Source: Bacteroidales bacterium UBA1794 | Lineage (GTDB): Bacteria > Bacteroidota > Bacteroidia > Bacteroidales > Bacteroidaceae | Reading direction: 5' to 3' | DNA: 64,000 nt | NCBI GenBank assembly: GCA_002315435.1 | Contig: DCFW01000027.1 | Location: forward strand, 182,792 to 246,791 | Shown here: positions 47,144-54,825 of the stretch, piece after piece | How the letters are laid out: each line of letters begins with the position of its first letter | Position numbering within the stretch: the stretch's first letter is position 1 | Translations under genes and position numbers: made by a program | The notes under the pieces: model-generated | Databases searched by the model: none | Told to the model about the DNA's origin: nothing | The model's input: only the letters and a program-made list of their open reading frames with translations

Positions 47144-48364
47144 CTACTTTCTGCTTCGGGCCCAACGAATCACATTTTCAGGCGATCTATTGTTTTTTAG
47201 TTCATTGGCCATAAATTGCATATAAGGCTCTACATGATTAAAATAATGTTTTAAACCTTGGCAAAGATAATTTTGAGTTGATCCGTCCGGAAGTCTAATA
47301 ATACGATTCTTAGGACATTCTCCGTTACAAAGTTTTAAAAATTTACACTTTAGACACTGGCTAGATAAACTTTTACTTTTATTGCTGCCGAATTTGATTT
47401 GTTCAGGAGAAAGCATCATCTCGGTAATCGTTTGTTCGTGAATATTGCCTTGTTTGAATTCAGGAAAAACAAAATGGTCACAACTATATAAGTCTCCGTT
47501 TGCTTCTAAAGCTGCAACATGTCCACAAGTTTCAGCATAGACACAGGTTCCTGCAGGCACATCTACAAAATTAGCTAAAGTGTCATCAAAAGTAATAACG
47601 AATATTTCACCCACATCATTCCGTACCCACTCATCAAAAATAGTGTTTAGGAACTTTCCATAATCCAATGATCCTACAGACCAAGGAGTCAATTTCCCCT
47701 GAGTACTCATTGCAGAAGTGAGTAAACCGGATTCGGAATTAAGTCTTTCTACCACTGGTGAGAATTGAATGTATTTTGCCCCTATCTCCTTGAAAAAATG
47801 ATATATTTCTAGAGGATACTGCACATTATAATTATTTACCACAGACAATACATTAAATTCTACTTGATATCTTTGCAGTAGCTTGATACCTTCCAACGCT
47901 TGTAAAAATGAACCTTCGTTTTTAATAGTTTTACGATAACGATTGTGACAATATGCCGGTCCATCGATCGATATTCCAATAAGGAAGTTATTTTCCTTAA
48001 AAAAACGACACCATTCATCAGTCAAAAGTACTCCGTTCGTTTGCAGCACATTGTCTATTTGTTTGTGCCTCCCAAAGATTTTTTGTAGACGGATAGCCTT
48101 ACGATAATATTCAATACCCAAAAGTAATGGTTCTCCTCCATGCCATGTAAATAGAACCTGTCCGATGGGTTGTGCATTAATATATTGTTCGATAAAGAGC
48201 TCCAAGGTGGCATCACTCATTTTGTTCGAACCATTTAGCGGACTTAATTCTTTTTTATCTAGATAATAGCAATAGTCACAATGTAGATTACATATCGAAC
48301 CTATTGGCTTGACCATTACATATAGAGGATTTTTGAGTGGATTATATTGAATTGTTTTACTCAT
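47144..48364 (-). CDS. Anaerobic sulfatase-maturating enzyme (radical SAM, SPASM)
   Basis: A 406-residue cytoplasmic radical-SAM enzyme that oxidises the active-site Ser or Cys of sulfatases to formylglycine before export. The radical-SAM cluster is C25-x3-C29-x2-C32 (CNLHCDYCYY), with TWHGGEPLLLG for SAM binding. The SPASM domain supplies the auxiliary-cluster Cys residues (CVYAETCGH, CDHFVFPEF, CLKCKFLKLCNGECPKN). It fits the Ser-type sulfatase encoded next, although one maturase usually serves all sulfatases of a Bacteroides genome. A TATTTTTG box (48481-48488, minus) lies upstream. Confidence 0.93.
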   Translation of the reverse strand: MSKTIQYNPLKNPLYVMVKPIGSICNLHCDYCYYLDKKELSPLNGSNKMSDATLELFIEQYINAQPIGQVLFTWHGGEPLLLGIEYYRKAIRLQKIFGRHKQIDNVLQTNGVLLTDEWCRFFKENNFLIGISIDGPAYCHNRYRKTIKNEGSFLQALEGIKLLQRYQVEFNVLSVVNNYNVQYPLEIYHFFKEIGAKYIQFSPVVERLNSESGLLTSAMSTQGKLTPWSVGSLDYGKFLNTIFDEWVRNDVGEIFVITFDDTLANFVDVPAGTCVYAETCGHVAALEANGDLYSCDHFVFPEFKQGNIHEQTITEMMLSPEQIKFGSNKSKSLSSQCLKCKFLKLCNGECPKNRIIRLPDGSTQNYLCQGLKHYFNHVEPYMQFMANELKNNRSPENVIRWARSRK

Positions 48365-48480
48365 AGAAATTAAACTTAATAACCCTTTAGCTGATTTAAT
48401 TTAGCCAATGAGTTTGTCTTTTAATGTTTTGCTGTATTACAAGATTATATTTCAGCTACATGCAACGCTTTTTATTCCTG

Positions 48481-48488
48481 CAAAAATA
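48481..48488 (-). promoter_or_regulatory. -7 box (TATTTTTG) upstream of the maturase
   Basis: The minus-strand TATTTTTG fits TAnnTTTG, 116 bases before the maturase ATG and about 117 after the Hsp70-like stop; no TTG at the -33 position. It suggests the maturase has its own promoter. Confidence 0.4.
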
Positions 48489-48605
48489 TACAATAATCAC
48501 CTATTTTTCTATCCCGTTAACAGGGTATTTTGAATACCATCTACATGGTAATATGACTATATTAGCATGAAAAAGTGATAGAAAAAGGTCAGAACTTATC
48601 AATGA

Positions 48606-49853
48606 TCAATACATTGTGCTTAACGACAATCCATGCGCTACACTTGTAAATGCATCTCCATAGCAAATTTTACTGCTATCAAATATCTTGTTCAAAACAT
48701 TCCTTATCGGAATTGCATAACTGGTTCCTCCGGTAATAAACACGGTGTGAATATCATCGGCGGTCATATTCACGCGATTCATTAAAGCGACTATACGTTG
48801 TTCAACCTCTTTAGTCTCTTTTTCTATAATCTGTCCGAATTCAGAGAGAGACATAGCATCTTCGATTTTCAAGTCTTCTTTTTCAAAAAGGATAGAAGTA
48901 ATATCCTCCTTCGATAAGTTCATTTTAGATTGCTCGATGCATCTGAATAAGGAATATGTATAATTCTTATCAATCAGCACTCTTAAATTATTAATAAGGG
49001 GGTTATTCCCTGAATCTATGTAATAGTTATTCAAAGACCGTCTCATTTTGCTCTCTTTCAACATAAAGGCACGCTCCCAATTCTTCAAATCATGATAAAT
49101 AGAAATAGGGAGAAGCAATTCCTTGTTGTAAGATTTATAGGTGACACCTCTGCCTAAATGAGGGGTTATCTTATCCCACAATATTTCAAAATCCAAAGTA
49201 TCGCCTCCAATATAAGCCCCGTCATAAGCAAGGATATCATTGTGACGGTCTTTATTCAAACGCTTTTTAGCTGAAAGTTTCATGATTGTAAAATCAGATG
49301 TACCGCCACCGAAATCTGCTACTAATACGTTTTCCTCATCGGCTATAGTTGCCTCATAATGAAAGGCTGCGGCTATAGGTTCCATTTGAAGAACAACTTG
49401 CTTAAAACCGGCATCATGTGCTGCTTGAGTTAATCTTTTCACAGCCAATTGTTCCCTTTTAGGATCTTCTGAAAAGATAGCCGGTCGCCCTAAAACGACA
49501 CTATTTATTTCAGTCCCTAAAAATGCTTCAGCTTTCTCTTTCAGATGGCGAATGATAAACATGCACAATTGCTCGGGTGTTACTTTTTTGCCGCAAATCC
49601 AAGTAAAAAGGAAGCGTTCCTGATTCAAAAGAGTCTTTACGGATTTCAGCAATCGCCCCTGCATTTGTTCCTCAACATACTTATCTTGCGCCTCTTTCCC
49701 CACATAATATACAAACTCATTTGTTTGCGGGAAATATAATATGGACTTATCATTATAAGTGAAGATTTCTTTGCCGCTCTCCTTATCTGTTAATGTTATA
49801 ACAGAATTAGATGTTCCGAAATCCAATCCACAAGTAATATTATTCAAATTCAT
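48606..49853 (-). CDS. Hsp70-like actin-fold ATPase, YegD type
   Basis: 415 residues consisting almost only of the Hsp70 nucleotide-binding domain: phosphate-1 loop GLDFGTSNSVI, phosphate-2 ADFGGGTSDFTIM and adenosine loop VFITGGTSYAIPIRNVL are all present. The substrate-binding beta domain and lid of DnaK are missing, as in YegD-like proteins. The role is unknown; a chaperone-type ATPase in protein quality control is the usual guess. It lies 241 bases upstream of the maturase on the same strand, but a promoter box between them makes co-transcription uncertain. Confidence 0.88.
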   Translation of the reverse strand: MNLNNITCGLDFGTSNSVITLTDKESGKEIFTYNDKSILYFPQTNEFVYYVGKEAQDKYVEEQMQGRLLKSVKTLLNQERFLFTWICGKKVTPEQLCMFIIRHLKEKAEAFLGTEINSVVLGRPAIFSEDPKREQLAVKRLTQAAHDAGFKQVVLQMEPIAAAFHYEATIADEENVLVADFGGGTSDFTIMKLSAKKRLNKDRHNDILAYDGAYIGGDTLDFEILWDKITPHLGRGVTYKSYNKELLLPISIYHDLKNWERAFMLKESKMRRSLNNYYIDSGNNPLINNLRVLIDKNYTYSLFRCIEQSKMNLSKEDITSILFEKEDLKIEDAMSLSEFGQIIEKETKEVEQRIVALMNRVNMTADDIHTVFITGGTSYAIPIRNVLNKIFDSSKICYGDAFTSVAHGLSLSTMY

Positions 49854-50304
49854 TCCAATCCAATTTTCCTAAAAGATTCTCATATACTACAAAGCAAAAG
49901 ACACCTCTCACTCAGAAAGAGCCTCAACAATCTTAACTCGACCGGCAACTACATCTTTTTGTCTGTTGCTGCCACGAAAAAGACGCTAAATCTTAGCTGG
50001 GCGCAAAGGGGCTGCAAAAGTGAGAAAAAAATATAATCTGAACAAATATTTTATTGGATCTTTCATTATATAGCCCCTATTCTTTAATATTTATCTACCG
50101 GATTCAGGGCGGAAGACTCTTCCTTCGTCAAAAAATAATATAATACTTTTGGTATAATTCATTCGTCAGGAGGAACTGCGTCAATAAATTTATTTCCTTA
50201 ATAAAAGACAATTCTAATTTACAGGGTTTATTGTTTGAACTAAATGTCCTATATTTGTCAACGACAAAAAACAGAGTGAATATACAATTAAAACGTCTAA
50301 TCAG
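49854..50304. other. Divergent intergenic region with the PL9 promoter
   Basis: On the plus strand TTG (50231-50233) and TATATTTG (50250-50257) lie upstream of the lyase ATG at 50305; the spacing (16) is short for Bacteroides. The left part, on the minus strand, has CACTTTTGCAGCCCCTTTGC near 50000-50025, a possible start region of the Hsp70-like gene. No gene is visible. Confidence 0.45.
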
Positions 50305-51624
50305 ATGAAACGCATTTGCATTACCTTTTTCCTTTTGGGATTTTTCATTTCTCTATCAGCAAGAAACTATTTCATAGCTGTCAATGGCAATGATTCAAAT
50401 AGTGGAACTATTGACTCTCCGTTTGCAACAATTAATAAAGCTCAATCTCTGGTTGAAGCCGGAGATACAGTTTACATCCGTGGAGGCGTGTATAAAGTAA
50501 CGGAGGAACAAGTCATGAAATACAAAAATATATGGGGGCTTGTATTTGATTTAGAGAAAAGCGGAACAAAGGATAAACGCATTTGCTATTTTGGATACCC
50601 TAAAGAACGCCCTATATTTGACATGTCGGCTGTTAGGCCAACAGATAAACGGGTTATTGCATTTTATGCAAAAGGATCATACCTTCATTTTAAAAACTTC
50701 GAGGTAATTGGTACTCAAGTTACAATTCGCACTCATACTCAATCCGAATGTTTCCGCAATGATGGAGGTAACCATAATATCTATGAATGCTTGGCTATGC
50801 ATGACGGAATGGCTATCGGATTTTATCTTACTCAAGGTGCCAACAACTTGATTCTGAATTGTGACGCTTATAATAATTACGATCCCGTTTCTGATGGAGG
50901 ATCAGGTGGTAATGTAGATGGTTTTGGAGGACATCCTCTCAATGCAAGTAGTACCGGAAATGTTTTCAGAGGTTGCCGGTCATGGTATAACAGTGATGAT
51001 GGCTTCGACCTTATTCGTGCACATGCGCCTGTCACTATTGACCACTGTTGGGCTTTCCTTAATGGATACAAACCCCAGTCGAATAAACCTGCAGCAGATG
51101 GCAATGGATTTAAAGCGGGTGGATATGGGATGCTAGCTGAAGTGAAAGCACCAGATACGATTCCCATGCATACTGTGAAATACTGCCTAGCATACTATAA
51201 CAAGAATAATGGCTTTTATGCAAACCATCAATTAGGTGGCATTGCATGGTATAATAATTCAGGCTATAAAAATTCCATAAACTTTAATATGGTGAACCGA
51301 AAATCCGCCGCTGAGATTGTTGACGTTAACGGATACGGACATACTCTCAAGAATAATTTATCATACGAACCAAGGCAAAGGGACAAACAGATAGCAAATG
51401 TTGATCTGGATAAATGTAATATCAGCAACAATTCATTCTTGCCGAACTCAATGACTGTGACGGATGATGATTTTGTGAGTCTAGACGCATCACAATTAAT
51501 GTTGCCTCGCAAGGCTGACGGAAGCCTGCCGAATATAGACTTCATGAAATTAAAGACAAAAAGTAAACTTTACAAAGCCGGATTAGGCTTTTCTGCAAGA
51601 AACAACGAGAATATAATAAAATGA
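50305..51624 (+). CDS. PL9-type polysaccharide lyase (pectate/rhamnogalacturonan lyase)
   Basis: A 439-residue secreted right-handed beta-helix; signal peptide MKRICITFFLLGFFISLSA. It opens YFIAVNGNDSNSGTIDSPFATINKA, the pattern common to PL9/DUF1565 helices. The calcium site and active-site phrases GNVDGFGGH, CRSWYNSDDGFDLI and DGNGFKAGGYG match PL9; in the characterised PL9 enzyme Pel9A the catalytic base is a Lys in the same N-G-F-K context, here Lys270. It would cleave homogalacturonan or a related uronide by beta-elimination. It is monocistronic, with a terminator shared with the AraC gene. Confidence 0.85.
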   Translation: MKRICITFFLLGFFISLSARNYFIAVNGNDSNSGTIDSPFATINKAQSLVEAGDTVYIRGGVYKVTEEQVMKYKNIWGLVFDLEKSGTKDKRICYFGYPKERPIFDMSAVRPTDKRVIAFYAKGSYLHFKNFEVIGTQVTIRTHTQSECFRNDGGNHNIYECLAMHDGMAIGFYLTQGANNLILNCDAYNNYDPVSDGGSGGNVDGFGGHPLNASSTGNVFRGCRSWYNSDDGFDLIRAHAPVTIDHCWAFLNGYKPQSNKPAADGNGFKAGGYGMLAEVKAPDTIPMHTVKYCLAYYNKNNGFYANHQLGGIAWYNNSGYKNSINFNMVNRKSAAEIVDVNGYGHTLKNNLSYEPRQRDKQIANVDLDKCNISNNSFLPNSMTVTDDDFVSLDASQLMLPRKADGSLPNIDFMKLKTKSKLYKAGLGFSARNNENIIK

Positions 51625-51634
51625 AAGAATAGAT

Positions 51635-51658
51635 TCTGCCTCGTAATTATGAGGCAGA
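51635..51658. terminator. Bidirectional terminator between PL9 and AraC genes
   Basis: TCTGCCTC (51635-51642) pairs with GAGGCAGA (51651-51658) around an 8-base loop between two convergent genes. The flanking tails are short. Confidence 0.6.
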
Positions 51659-52555
51659 TCATTTCTCCATACGATATTCATTAGGCGAACATCCCACTCT
51701 ATTTTTAAATACTCTGCTGAAATGCTGAGGGTATTTAAAACCTAATTCGTAGGCAATTTCATTTAAAGTTTTGCTGGTATCAAACACCCTATCCTTTGCT
51801 ACATTTATCAATTTTATTTGTATGTACTCTTGGGCTGACTTACCGGTCTCTTTCTTTATCAAGTCACCAAAATAGTTGGAAGAAAGATGTAACTGATCAG
51901 CAAAATATTGTACCGATGGAAGTCCTATGCTTTGAGATTTACCGGAAACGAAGTAATCATCCAGCAAGTTCTCAAAACGAGTAAGTACATCTTTATTGAC
52001 ATTGCTGCGAGTGATGAATTGGCGGTCATAAAATCGAATGCAATAATTCAGTAATAGTTCAATATTAGTAACAATCAAATTTTTGCTGTGACGATCAACG
52101 GCATGTTGTAATTCAGCTTCAATCTTGTGTAAACAGTCAAGCACCGTTTCACGTTCTTGTTCTGATAAATGAAGTGCTTCATTCGCTTCATAAGAGAAAA
52201 AGGTGTAATCCTTCATATTATGGCCAAGTGGGGTGCCGAGAAGTAAATCAGGATGAAACAACAGAGCCCAGCCTTTCGGTTGAAAAGATACTCCATTATT
52301 GTCGATTCCACCAGTCTGACCGGGAGCAAAAAATACAAGTGTACCTTCTTGATAATCGTAATAGTGACGTCCATATCTTAACTCTCCACATTTAAAATCT
52401 TTCAACATAACGGCATAAAAACCGAATGATTTATGCGAAGGTTTTACCGGGGAACATTTTGAAAAGTCAACTACGCTAACCAATGGATGAAGTGTTTCAC
52501 ATCCCATCATTTCGTTATACTGACAGACATGGTCTAATCTCAATATTTCGTCCAT
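51659..52555 (-). CDS. AraC-family transcriptional regulator
   Basis: A 298-residue regulator with an N-terminal cupin-like ligand domain (~30-160: FKCGELRYGRHYYDYQEGTLVFFAPGQ) and a C-terminal double HTH (~200-298): YFADQLHLSSNYFGDLIKKE in the first and LNEIAYELGFKYPQHFSRVFK in the second, ending VGCSPNEYR. It is divergent from an aldo/keto reductase gene, which it probably controls; this AraC/oxidoreductase pairing is frequent in Bacteroides. A TAACTTTG box (52576-52583, minus) stands 20 bases upstream. Confidence 0.92.
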   Translation of the reverse strand: MDEILRLDHVCQYNEMMGCETLHPLVSVVDFSKCSPVKPSHKSFGFYAVMLKDFKCGELRYGRHYYDYQEGTLVFFAPGQTGGIDNNGVSFQPKGWALLFHPDLLLGTPLGHNMKDYTFFSYEANEALHLSEQERETVLDCLHKIEAELQHAVDRHSKNLIVTNIELLLNYCIRFYDRQFITRSNVNKDVLTRFENLLDDYFVSGKSQSIGLPSVQYFADQLHLSSNYFGDLIKKETGKSAQEYIQIKLINVAKDRVFDTSKTLNEIAYELGFKYPQHFSRVFKNRVGCSPNEYRMEK

Positions 52556-52575
52556 AATATTACTTTTATTTGTTA

Positions 52576-52583
52576 CAAAGTTA
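52576..52583 (-). promoter_or_regulatory. -7 box of the AraC gene
   Basis: The minus-strand TAACTTTG fits TAnnTTTG at 21 bases before the ATG. No -33 TTG at consensus distance, as expected for an autoregulated gene. Confidence 0.5.
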
Positions 52584-52657
52584 GTATATTTTCATTCACT
52601 TGTTATTGAGTATATCCCGAATCTGTAATAATGGTAGGACAAACCGTAATTCATATA

Positions 52658-52688
52658 ACAATGGAATGAACCATTGTCTCTAATTTTG
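52658..52688 (+). promoter_or_regulatory. Promoter and candidate operator of the aldo/keto reductase gene
   Basis: TAATTTTG (52681-52688) is a -7 box 46 bases before the ATG. Just upstream is a perfect inverted repeat ACAATGG-N6-CCATTGT (52658-52677) that covers the -33 position in place of a TTG. A regulator bound there could activate or block transcription; the divergent AraC protein is the candidate. Confidence 0.55.
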
Positions 52689-52734
52689 CATTATCAATAA
52701 AATGAGAGAAAATAAAACATTTAATTTATAGATT

Positions 52735-53739
52735 ATGAAGTATCGAAATTTAGGAAAAACAGATGTCAGTCTTTCTTCTATAGGACTGGGATGTATGGGA
52801 ATGAGCGCGGCTTATGGAATATCCGATGAGAAGGAAAATATCGCCACTCTTCACCATGCGATTGAAAGAGGTATAAACTTTTGGGATACAGCCGATGCTT
52901 ATGGAAACGGAGCGAACGAAGAGCTGATATCTAAAGTACTAACCGAGCACAGAGACAAAGTATTTATTGCAACAAAATTCGGCTTCCGCTTGAAAGACAA
53001 TAAGGGAGATGTGTTCTCAAGCAACAATACTTACATTGATTCTTCGCCACAATGGATCAAACAAGCTATTGAAAACAGTTTACGCAGATTGAAAATCGAA
53101 ACTATCGATCTCTATTATGCGCATAGATTAAATCCTGAGATTCCTGTTGAAGAAACTGTAGGTGCTATGGCTGATTTAGTGAAAGAAGGGAAGGTTCGTC
53201 ATCTAGGATTGAGCGAATGTTCTGCCGAAACTCTTCGTAAGGCTTATGCTGTACACCCTATCTCTGCATTACAAAGTGAATACTCATTACTCACACGAAC
53301 AGTAGAGAATGATATATTGCCCACTTGCCATGAGCTAGGCGTATCATTGATTCCTTTTGCTCCATTGGCACGCGGACTTATGAGCAACACATTGAATGTA
53401 AGCACCCTGGATACAAATGACTTCCGTCGCAATCTGCCACGCTATAGCGGGGATTATTATGAGAATAATCGTCATTTGACAGCTGCATTTGCAGAAATAG
53501 CTAATACAAAAAAATGTACTCCGGCTCAATTAGCATTAGCATGGGTACTAGCTCAAGGCGAAAACATTATCCCCATACCGGGAACTAAAAGAATAAAATA
53601 CTTGGATGAGAACATCGGAGCCATTGATATCGTTTTGAACAAAGAAGACCTAACTGCGATTGAGGATGTATTAAAGAAATATCCAAACGTCGGTCCACGT
53701 TATAGTGAGCGTGAAAATAACTTCGTGAATAAGAAGTAA
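52735..53739 (+). CDS. Aldo/keto reductase
   Basis: A 334-residue NADP(H)-dependent TIM-barrel oxidoreductase. The opening KYRNLGKTDVSLSSIGLGCMGM and the catalytic tetrad are seen: Asp and Tyr in WDTADAYGNG, Lys in ATKFGF, His in YYAHRL. IPIPGTKRIKYLDENIGA is the cofactor-binding end. The family reduces aldehydes and ketones; the substrate is unknown. It is controlled presumably by the divergent AraC gene and closed by a strong terminator at 53769. Confidence 0.95.
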   Translation: MKYRNLGKTDVSLSSIGLGCMGMSAAYGISDEKENIATLHHAIERGINFWDTADAYGNGANEELISKVLTEHRDKVFIATKFGFRLKDNKGDVFSSNNTYIDSSPQWIKQAIENSLRRLKIETIDLYYAHRLNPEIPVEETVGAMADLVKEGKVRHLGLSECSAETLRKAYAVHPISALQSEYSLLTRTVENDILPTCHELGVSLIPFAPLARGLMSNTLNVSTLDTNDFRRNLPRYSGDYYENNRHLTAAFAEIANTKKCTPAQLALAWVLAQGENIIPIPGTKRIKYLDENIGAIDIVLNKEDLTAIEDVLKKYPNVGPRYSERENNFVNKK

Positions 53740-53768
53740 AGTATAAAATATCCAGACATGAATCAGAA

Positions 53769-53802
53769 AAGAGGCTAACTTAAAAAAATAAGTTAGCCTC
53801 TT
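53769..53802 (+). terminator. Terminator of the aldo/keto reductase gene
   Basis: Perfect 14-bp stem AAGAGGCTAACTTA (53769-53782) with TAAGTTAGCCTCTT (53789-53802), loop AAAAAA, 30 bases after the stop. Confidence 0.82.
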
Positions 53803-53921
53803 AGAGATATTAGATAGTTTAATGCCTAACACACAACCGTCCTATATTTAAGTTACAACCTTGAACCTGTTCTTTAAAGGCTTTTCCGAAGGAAGTTCAT
53901 TCAACATTCATTAACATTAAA

Positions 53922-53970
53922 AATCCTAATAAATAAGGATTGCCTAAGGTTAAAAAAAACTATACCTTTG
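53922..53970 (+). promoter_or_regulatory. Promoter of the heme/porphyrin operon
   Basis: TTG (53940-53942) and TACCTTTG (53963-53970) are 20 bases apart, the Bacteroides -33/-7 spacing, 34 bases before the first ATG. An inverted repeat AATCCT...AGGATT (about 53922-53941) overlaps the -33 box and could be an operator. Confidence 0.65.
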
Positions 53971-54003
53971 CAACAAGATTCAATATTAAGAAAATATAGG
54001 TAA

Positions 54004-54825
54004 ATGCAAGTGAAACTTAATGATCGAAAAGATTACCAAAACATTATAATAACTGCACCTAAAGGATATTCCTCAGGGTTATCAAAGGTTCTTCAAAAAC
54101 TTCCTTTGACAATCAAGTCTTGTCCTGCAATAGAAACGGTAATATTGGATGCAACCAAACAATATGACTTATTATTCTCTACTCCCGAAGAATTCAACTA
54201 TATAGCTTTCTGTAGCAAAAAAGCCATAGAATCTTTCAATCAATATTTGCAGCAACACCCCAATTACAAACAAATACTGGGCAAATGGATATTCTGCTCC
54301 ATCGGCAAAGATCAAGAGTGTATGAAAGAACTCTTGGGAACCGTAAAAACACTCACGCCCTTGGAACCTAGTCCGCATGGAATAGCACAAGTATTGAATG
54401 TTCCAGAAAATTCAGGAAAGAGCATTGCAGTACTTGCTCCTCAAGTGGAAGGAATGACAGAACCGTCTATCGTACCGACATTTATCAAAGAGTTATCGCA
54501 AATACCCATGCATGTAACCCGCATCAACGCATATGCAACACGTCCTGTTGAGGAACGTAAAATAAATGAGCTCATCTCATTCATTAAGACCGGTGACTGC
54601 TATTTAGTGTTTACCAGTGGAAGCGAAATCGAAGCGTTATCTATGCAATATAATCCGAAAGAGTTACCACAAAAGGTAAAAGTGGTCTGCTTCGGTCCAT
54701 ATACAGCTTCTATTGCAAGGCAAATGAATTGGACAGTAGATTTAATAGCTCAAGATTATCATTCATTTCAAGGTATTGCAGAAATTATCAGAAAAGATTT
54801 AGTCACAAATATAATAGACAGATGA
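54004..54825 (+). CDS. hemD: Uroporphyrinogen-III synthase-like protein (HemD family)
   Basis: A 273-residue two-domain protein of the HemD fold. Family cues are YIAFCSKKAIESFNQY, the hinge after IFCSIGKDQ, RINAYATRPVEER and VVCFGPYTASIARQMNWTVDLIAQDYHSFQGIAEII. HemD closes hydroxymethylbilane to uroporphyrinogen III. It is odd here: other early heme genes (hemA, hemL, hemB, hemC, hemE) are not in the window, while the late genes are downstream. It is the first gene of the operon, and its stop overlaps the next start by 4 bases. A porphyrin-handling role other than synthesis cannot be excluded. Confidence 0.85.
   Translation: MQVKLNDRKDYQNIIITAPKGYSSGLSKVLQKLPLTIKSCPAIETVILDATKQYDLLFSTPEEFNYIAFCSKKAIESFNQYLQQHPNYKQILGKWIFCSIGKDQECMKELLGTVKTLTPLEPSPHGIAQVLNVPENSGKSIAVLAPQVEGMTEPSIVPTFIKELSQIPMHVTRINAYATRPVEERKINELISFIKTGDCYLVFTSGSEIEALSMQYNPKELPQKVKVVCFGPYTASIARQMNWTVDLIAQDYHSFQGIAEIIRKDLVTNIIDR

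Noticed and set aside
49921..50030. A tRNA or small RNA in the gap before the PL9 gene
   Set aside because: No cloverleaf or TTCGAATC-type T-loop could be found; only weak inverted repeats are present.
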